This document shows, in pieces, positions 60,108-64,000 of a stretch of 64,000 bases of DNA (position 1 is the stretch's first letter; every line of letters starts with the position of its first letter). Where the stretch lies: positions 1-64,000 of the forward strand of contig CAZHZT010000004.1 of the NCBI GenBank assembly GCA_964537285.1. Direction: 5' to 3'. Origin of the DNA: CAZHZT01 sp964537285 (GTDB lineage: Bacteria; Bacteroidota; Bacteroidia; Chitinophagales; Saprospiraceae). A model generated the notes under the pieces. It had not been told where the DNA came from and searched no databases. It worked only from the letters and a program-made list of their open reading frames with translations. The position numbers and the translations under genes are program-made.

Positions 60108-60182
60108 CCGTTCCCCGTTCCCCGTTCCCCGTTGACCGTTGACCGTTTCCCGTTTCCCGTTTCCCGTTTCCCGTTCCCCGTA
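60108..60182 (+). repeat. Heptamer tandem repeat (CCGTTNN)10
   Basis: Ten consecutive 7-bp units begin at 60108: CCGTTCC three times, CCGTTGA twice, CCGTTTC four times, CCGTTCC once, then a partial unit. It abuts the stop codon of the anti-sigma gene at 60183. Related tracts are at 215-246, 12172-12203, 28590-28618 and 36630-36732. Confidence 0.9.
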
Positions 60183-60989
60183 TTAAATTATTTGCCCATT
60201 CGCACACAATTTAGAAACATCAGGATGCTCACTTCCTCCCTCAGGCTCGAGCGTAATATTGAAACTTTCTGCGTTTTGAATATAATTAACGGCTTGTAAG
60301 TGCGTCATTGATTTATCGATGAGTCCCATATTGATCATTTCTCCCTTTACATCAGCCCATATCTGATATTGCATTCCACTAGGAGGTTCAGGTAGATAAC
60401 CAATTTTCAGGACGGCCTTCTTTTCTATATTATTGTAGAAAACCGTTGCTTTGGAGGCAGGGAATTTAGCGGTAGCAAATAATGCAACAGGCTCTGTATT
60501 TTCAGATTGCATAAACTCACAATCATCCAGCAATGCCCTAAACTCTATTTGTTGGCTTTCACAAGAAGCACGATATGCACCAAACTCCTGAGATAAAGCC
60601 CTATAATCCATATCCCATGCTTTTTGATCAACAAAATACAAAAAGCCCAAAAACAAGCAGAAGGCTGCCAGAACAGCTGTAGCAATTTTCCATCTGAAAT
60701 TCGATGATCCGGGAGGCTTCGCCGATGACGGGAAAGTCCTTCCTCCGAAAGGAGGCTCTCCGTTCTCATTTCCGACAGAATCAAGCACCTGTTGTTTTAG
60801 TTCCTTTGGTGGCGGAATAGCATGCTGGCGTGCATAAGATTCCAGCGCTTTTCTAAGCGCATCAATTTCCGTTTGCACCTCAGGGAACTTCTCCGCGCAC
60901 TGTTCCACCTGAGCTTGTTCCTCTGGGGAAACCAGCCCTAGAACATACTGTTCTATCAATCCAGAATTAATGATCTTCTCTTTATCCAT
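60183..60989 (-). CDS. Membrane anti-sigma factor (RskA-like)
   Basis: A 268-residue single-pass protein. The N-terminal cytoplasmic region (about residues 1-95) begins KIINSGLIEQYVLGLVSPEE, the usual anti-sigma start, but has no His/Cys zinc motif. One transmembrane helix follows (about residues 103-121, TAVLAAFCLFLGFLYFVDQK), then a coiled linker and a C-terminal anti-sigma-K (RskA) domain with FPASKATVFYNNIEKKAVLK and LPEPPSGMQYQIWADVKG. It is encoded 94 bp downstream of its cognate ECF sigma gene and would hold that sigma factor at the membrane until a signal triggers release. Confidence 0.9.
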   Translation of the reverse strand: MDKEKIINSGLIEQYVLGLVSPEEQAQVEQCAEKFPEVQTEIDALRKALESYARQHAIPPPKELKQQVLDSVGNENGEPPFGGRTFPSSAKPPGSSNFRWKIATAVLAAFCLFLGFLYFVDQKAWDMDYRALSQEFGAYRASCESQQIEFRALLDDCEFMQSENTEPVALFATAKFPASKATVFYNNIEKKAVLKIGYLPEPPSGMQYQIWADVKGEMINMGLIDKSMTHLQAVNYIQNAESFNITLEPEGGSEHPDVSKLCANGQII

Positions 60990-61083
60990 ATACCTTTCCC
61001 TTAGAAAATTTACTTAAGGTGATGAATGATATTATTGACTTTTAAGCTATCGTAAATACAGTTTCCAACAGTTGCAACTTTAT

Positions 61084-61644
61084 TTACCAACCAGACAGGA
61101 GACAAACAAGTAAAGTGACATTCTGTTCTTGGAAAACCTTTCTCAATTCCCTCATGGCTATCTTGGCACGGCTTTTAACCGTTCCAAGGGGAATGTCCAA
61201 ATGTTGCTGAACTTCTGACTGTGTGTAGCCTTTAAAATATATAAGTTCTATAATGGTGCGGTATTTATCGTCGAGGTCTTCTACGATTTCCTTAACACCA
61301 ATATGATTAGGATTGATTCCTTCGGTGACATAGTGATCGACATTTCCGTCTAAGGCGCTGTGGCCATTGACCTGAAGTCTTTTATATTGACGTAAGTGGT
61401 CTAATGCAGTATTTCGGGTAATATTCAGAAGCCAGGTAAAAAGAGTACCTTTTGAAGGATCATATTTCCGGCAGCTTTTCCAAACCTTTGTGAATGCATC
61501 TTGGATAACATCCTGAGCAATCTCCTCTGAAGGAACGATTTTCAGAGCAATACCATACAAACTCGCAGAATAAAGATCATACAATACGTCAATGACCTTC
61601 TTGTCCTGGCTCCATAATAGCTTAATAATTTGTTCCTCCTGCAT
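61084..61644 (-). CDS. ECF-type RNA polymerase sigma factor
   Basis: A 186-residue sigma-70-family factor. Region 2 (about residues 10-85) contains LYDLYSASLYGIALKIV, QDVIQDAFTKVWKSCRKYDP and the -10 recognition helix TWLLNITRNTALDHLRQ. Region 4 (about residues 125-175) contains YRTIIELIYFKGYTQSEVQQ and the helix-turn-helix LGTVKSRAKIAMREL. There is no sigma 1.1 or region 3, typical of ECF factors of the SigK-like group. It is followed by its RskA-like anti-sigma and is divergent from a fasciclin gene, a likely target. Confidence 0.93.
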   Translation of the reverse strand: MQEEQIIKLLWSQDKKVIDVLYDLYSASLYGIALKIVPSEEIAQDVIQDAFTKVWKSCRKYDPSKGTLFTWLLNITRNTALDHLRQYKRLQVNGHSALDGNVDHYVTEGINPNHIGVKEIVEDLDDKYRTIIELIYFKGYTQSEVQQHLDIPLGTVKSRAKIAMRELRKVFQEQNVTLLVCLLSGW

Positions 61645-61933
61645 AAAAAAAGTTTTTCATGTAAATGTCGAAAAGCAGCTTTCCTTTTTCTGCAGGAAAA
61701 TTTTCCCGGAGGATAAAGTGGTGGTTACACTAGTCTCCAAAAACAAAATCTTCTTGCCTGGACCATGAAAGGGAACCTGATGTTTGAGATGAGGTTACCA
61801 TTCTGCGCCCAATATTGTGATTGCTAGACTAACATAGGATCTTAAGAATTGTTTAACAGTAAGAAGAAAATCCAAAACATCAGTTGTGAACGTATGTATG
61901 GCGAAATTTTTTTAAACAATAAATTATTAATTG

Positions 61934-62500
61934 ATGAAAAAGATCGCATTTTTCTTGTTCGCAACTTTATTTTTGGTAACTGCTCAAAACTTAAATGCCC
62001 AGTGCTCTGGCGTAACGTCTAAGAGCCTCGCTGTAAACGTATCTCAGCCTACACCTGGAGGAGATGTAGTCGATGTGGCTATGAGCTCAAAGCAACATAC
62101 TACATTGGTTGCTGCGGTGAAAGCTGCCGGATTAGTGGAGACTCTAAAGGGGGACGGCCCATTCACGGTATTTGCACCAGTGAATACAGCTTTTGCTAAA
62201 TTACCTGCTGGTACGGTTGAAAAACTTTTGCAACCTGCTAACAAAAGTACTCTTGTAGATATTCTTACTTACCATGTGGTAGCTGGCAATTTTGACGCAG
62301 CAAAAGTAGTTGCTGCTATCCGCAAAGGTAATGGAGTAGCGAAATTAACGACTGTCCAGGGTGGTGTTTTAGTCGCTACACTCGTTGGAGACTCGGTAAT
62401 CCTTGAAGATGCTAACGGCAATCGTTCCGCTGTAACGGCTACTGATCTTAAAGCCGACAATGGGGTGATTCACGTGATTGATACAGTAGTATTACCTTAA
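61934..62500 (+). CDS. Secreted fasciclin-domain protein
   Basis: About 188 residues: a signal peptide (MKKIAFFLFATLFLVTAQNL, cleavage near LNAQC), then one fasciclin (FAS1) domain with the family signatures TLKGDGPFTVFAPVNTAFAK (about residues 72-92) and VDILTYHVVAGNFD. It ends GVIHVIDTVVLP. FAS1 domains mediate adhesion at the cell surface. It is divergent from the ECF sigma/anti-sigma pair, an arrangement that recalls SigK-RskA and the fasciclin proteins MPT70/MPT83 of mycobacteria. The TTG at 61931 is not used; ATG 61934 starts the signal peptide. Confidence 0.93.
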   Translation: MKKIAFFLFATLFLVTAQNLNAQCSGVTSKSLAVNVSQPTPGGDVVDVAMSSKQHTTLVAAVKAAGLVETLKGDGPFTVFAPVNTAFAKLPAGTVEKLLQPANKSTLVDILTYHVVAGNFDAAKVVAAIRKGNGVAKLTTVQGGVLVATLVGDSVILEDANGNRSAVTATDLKADNGVIHVIDTVVLP

Positions 62501-62658
62501 AAAAGTCGGAGAACGCTTAGCTATTCATGCTTAACCGTTCTCCGTTTTTCGTTTTTGGTTTTTTAAAATTAACATTCATACAATACTAAATTACCCGAAA
62601 AATAGTTACATTTACATGTACAAATAGCCACCTTATCACTTCAGGAGTGCCCTCCAAC

Positions 62659-62666
62659 TACTTTTG
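62659..62666 (+). promoter_or_regulatory. Bacteroidota -7 promoter element of the TPR gene
   Basis: TACTTTTG fits TAnnTTTG, 23 bp before the ATG at 62689. Confidence 0.45.
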
Positions 62667-62688
62667 TTGGAAAATATAATTAAATTAC

Positions 62689-63459
62689 ATGAGCCACTTT
62701 TTTTATAGCGCACTCATTACTGTCTCTGTAATCTCCTCCCTTCATGCCCAAATTGGGGAATGCCTGCCATTAAGTTCTTCATCTTCGGAAGCTGTTGGAT
62801 ATTATAAGGAAGCCCTTCAAGCTGTGACTGCAAATCACATTGAGCGCTACGAAGAGTTTTTTTATAAAGCTATTTACACGGATAGAGACTTTTTTATGAT
62901 GTATGTTCACCGGGGTTTTTGGGCAATGAGCACCAGTGATAATGAAAACATGAATTACTATTTTAAAAAAGCTCTTTCCTGCTCTGGAAAGCTAAATGTA
63001 GTCGAAAATGAAATCCGTGAAGCCATAAAAATGCTGGTTAAAGATAATTTTGCCGATGTCGGCAAGTACGGAAACAAAATAGCAAAGCTGCATCCGCACT
63101 GTATCGAAGCCCAACTGTGGAAAGGCTACTTAAACATGCGAAGCAATCATCCTGAACCGGCAGCAGAAGCTTTTAGAGCAATCCTTCGATTAAATCCGGA
63201 CTATAAAATCGCCAACTACATGCTGGGCTATGCTTACTTGCAATTGGAAGAGCTGTACAATGCCCGCAAAGCATTTGAAACATTTTTGCTTAGTTCGCCG
63301 CACCTTCCCAATTCTTATGACGGACTAGGAGATTATTTTATGGCTGCCAAAGATTATAAAAATGCTCTGAAATATTATGAAAAAGCCGCTGCTATTGATG
63401 AAAACCGGACGCTATCTCAGGCAAAAGCAATGAAAGCCCGGGAATTGATGAACCAATAA
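62689..63459 (+). CDS. Exported tetratricopeptide-repeat protein
   Basis: A 256-residue protein with a probable signal peptide (FFYSALITVSVISSLHAQIG). The remainder holds about five TPR units, clearest near residues 155-250 (AEAFRAILRLNPDYKIANYM, QLEELYNARKAFETFLLSSP, AKDYKNALKYYEKAAAIDEN). The middle part has diverged helices with AMSTSDNENMNYYFKKALSC. TPR proteins scaffold other proteins, and a periplasmic location is inferred from the signal peptide. No partner can be named from context. It has its own -7 element 23 bp upstream. Confidence 0.85.
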   Translation: MSHFFYSALITVSVISSLHAQIGECLPLSSSSSEAVGYYKEALQAVTANHIERYEEFFYKAIYTDRDFFMMYVHRGFWAMSTSDNENMNYYFKKALSCSGKLNVVENEIREAIKMLVKDNFADVGKYGNKIAKLHPHCIEAQLWKGYLNMRSNHPEPAAEAFRAILRLNPDYKIANYMLGYAYLQLEELYNARKAFETFLLSSPHLPNSYDGLGDYFMAAKDYKNALKYYEKAAAIDENRTLSQAKAMKARELMNQ

Positions 63460-63525
63460 AGGGTTTTTCTATTCTATATTTTATTCATCGCAATTTATGT
63501 CAAAGAACCATAAAAATATAGAATC

Positions 63526-64000
63526 ATGAAGATTTATCGTAGAACCTGGAGTCAAATTGTACCGACCCCCCTTGATGAAGTCTGGGATTTTTTTTCCCAT
63601 CCTTCTAATTTGAAGGAAATCACTCCTAAGGATATGCATTTTAAATTCCTGACCGATCTTGGAGATCAAGCCGTCTATCCGGGGATGATGATCTTGCACC
63701 AGGTTAGTCCTATGTTAGGGATTAAAATGACCTGGGCTACGGAAATTACTCAGGTCAAGGAAAAGGAATATTTTGTTGATGAACAACGTTCCGGGCCTTT
63801 TGCTATGTGGCATCATGAACATCATTTTAAAGCACACGGCAAAGAGACGGGGATCACTGATCTTTTGCATTATGCCATACCGCTTGGCCCGATCGGAACC
63901 TTAGCTCATGGTATATTTGTGAAAAAACAAATAGAAGAGATCTTTTCTTTTAGAGAAAAAATAATTGATGAGTATTTTAAAAAAAACCTTTCTCGTTTTG
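63526..64000 (+). CDS. SRPBCC-family protein (partial at window end)
   Basis: The frame is open from ATG 63526 to the window edge (158 codons, no stop). The product begins MKIYRRTWSQIVPTPLDEVW and continues DFFSHPSNLKEITPKDMHFK, the N-terminal pattern of START/SRPBCC (polyketide cyclase-like) ligand-binding proteins. Later segments GPFAMWHHEHHFKAHGKETG and YAIPLGPIGTLAHG also fit, so the domain is almost complete. Such proteins bind hydrophobic ligands; the ligand is unknown. A boxA-like half (CAATTTATGTCAAAGAAC at 63491-63508) lies just upstream. Confidence 0.85.
   Translation, partial: MKIYRRTWSQIVPTPLDEVWDFFSHPSNLKEITPKDMHFKFLTDLGDQAVYPGMMILHQVSPMLGIKMTWATEITQVKEKEYFVDEQRSGPFAMWHHEHHFKAHGKETGITDLLHYAIPLGPIGTLAHGIFVKKQIEEIFSFREKIIDEYFKKNLSRF

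Noticed and set aside
1..64000. tRNA, rRNA, riboswitch or prophage features
   Set aside because: None was recognisable by eye. A dedicated scan (tRNAscan-SE, Rfam) would be needed to exclude them fully.

Overview
The window reads as a chromosome segment of an aerobic, heterotrophic member of the Bacteroidota, most like the Saprospiria group (placement inferred). The evidence is: C-terminal type IX secretion (T9SS) sorting domains on the large secreted proteins; a fused CcoN-CcoO cbb3 oxidase; Bacteroidota-type promoters (TAnnTTTG at -7) ahead of several genes; and a ComEC without its hydrolase domain. No rRNA or tRNA genes, CRISPR array, prophage or complete insertion sequence was seen.

Layout. 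0.2-7 kb: cbb3 cytochrome oxidase operon on the minus strand (ccoS-ccoNO-ccoQ-ccoP-ccoG-ccoH-DsbD/SafE-like), with an FNR-like palindrome just upstream. 7-20 kb: mostly housekeeping genes (NUDIX, pyrE, M42 peptidase, miaE, endonuclease, HerA-like ATPase, arylsulfotransferase, rmuC, acyltransferase, a PD-(D/E)XK protein). 20-34 kb: an Rpn-type nuclease between near-identical direct repeats, then an acetate/carboxylate island: acs, response regulator, symporter-histidine kinase, two tiny membrane proteins, a frameshifted SSS symporter with its DUF4212 subunit, an outer-membrane porin, an ArsR-family repressor, a cNMP/CBS/DUF294 protein and a DnaQ-like exonuclease. 34-42 kb: polyhydroxyalkanoate (PHA) genes (alpha/beta hydrolase, phaB, class III phaC and phaE, phasin, a second reductase). 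42-52 kb: a TPR-like protein, a baeRF3-type protein, a BioD-like ATPase, purM, comEC and a ComEA-like HhH protein. 52-64 kb: secreted T9SS proteins, a lipoprotein, a nitrilase, an ECF sigma/anti-sigma pair divergent from a fasciclin gene, a TPR protein and a partial SRPBCC protein.

How the genes work together. Acetate and related acids would enter through the porin and the symporter, be sensed by the symporter-kinase and response regulator, be activated by Acs, and be stored as PHA through PhaB and PhaC/PhaE with phasin. A palindrome ATATAGA-N2-TCTATAT occurs perfectly upstream of acs and of the porin. It occurs with one mismatch in the divergent hydrolase/phaB promoter and with two mismatches before the 42.6 kb gene. 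This suggests one regulon, perhaps governed by the ArsR-type protein at 30.8 kb.

The most unusual property is the non-coding DNA. Intergenic spaces are filled with long perfect hairpins belonging to several repeat families: a roughly 90-180 bp element with terminal inverted repeats and target duplications, including a four-unit tandem array; a family of palindromes nested inside palindromes; hairpins ending in boxA-like sequence; recurrent ATGAGTCATCCC hairpins; and heptamer CCGTTNN tracts. In several families both hairpin arms carry matching changes between copies. At several gene ends the stop codon itself lies in a hairpin arm.
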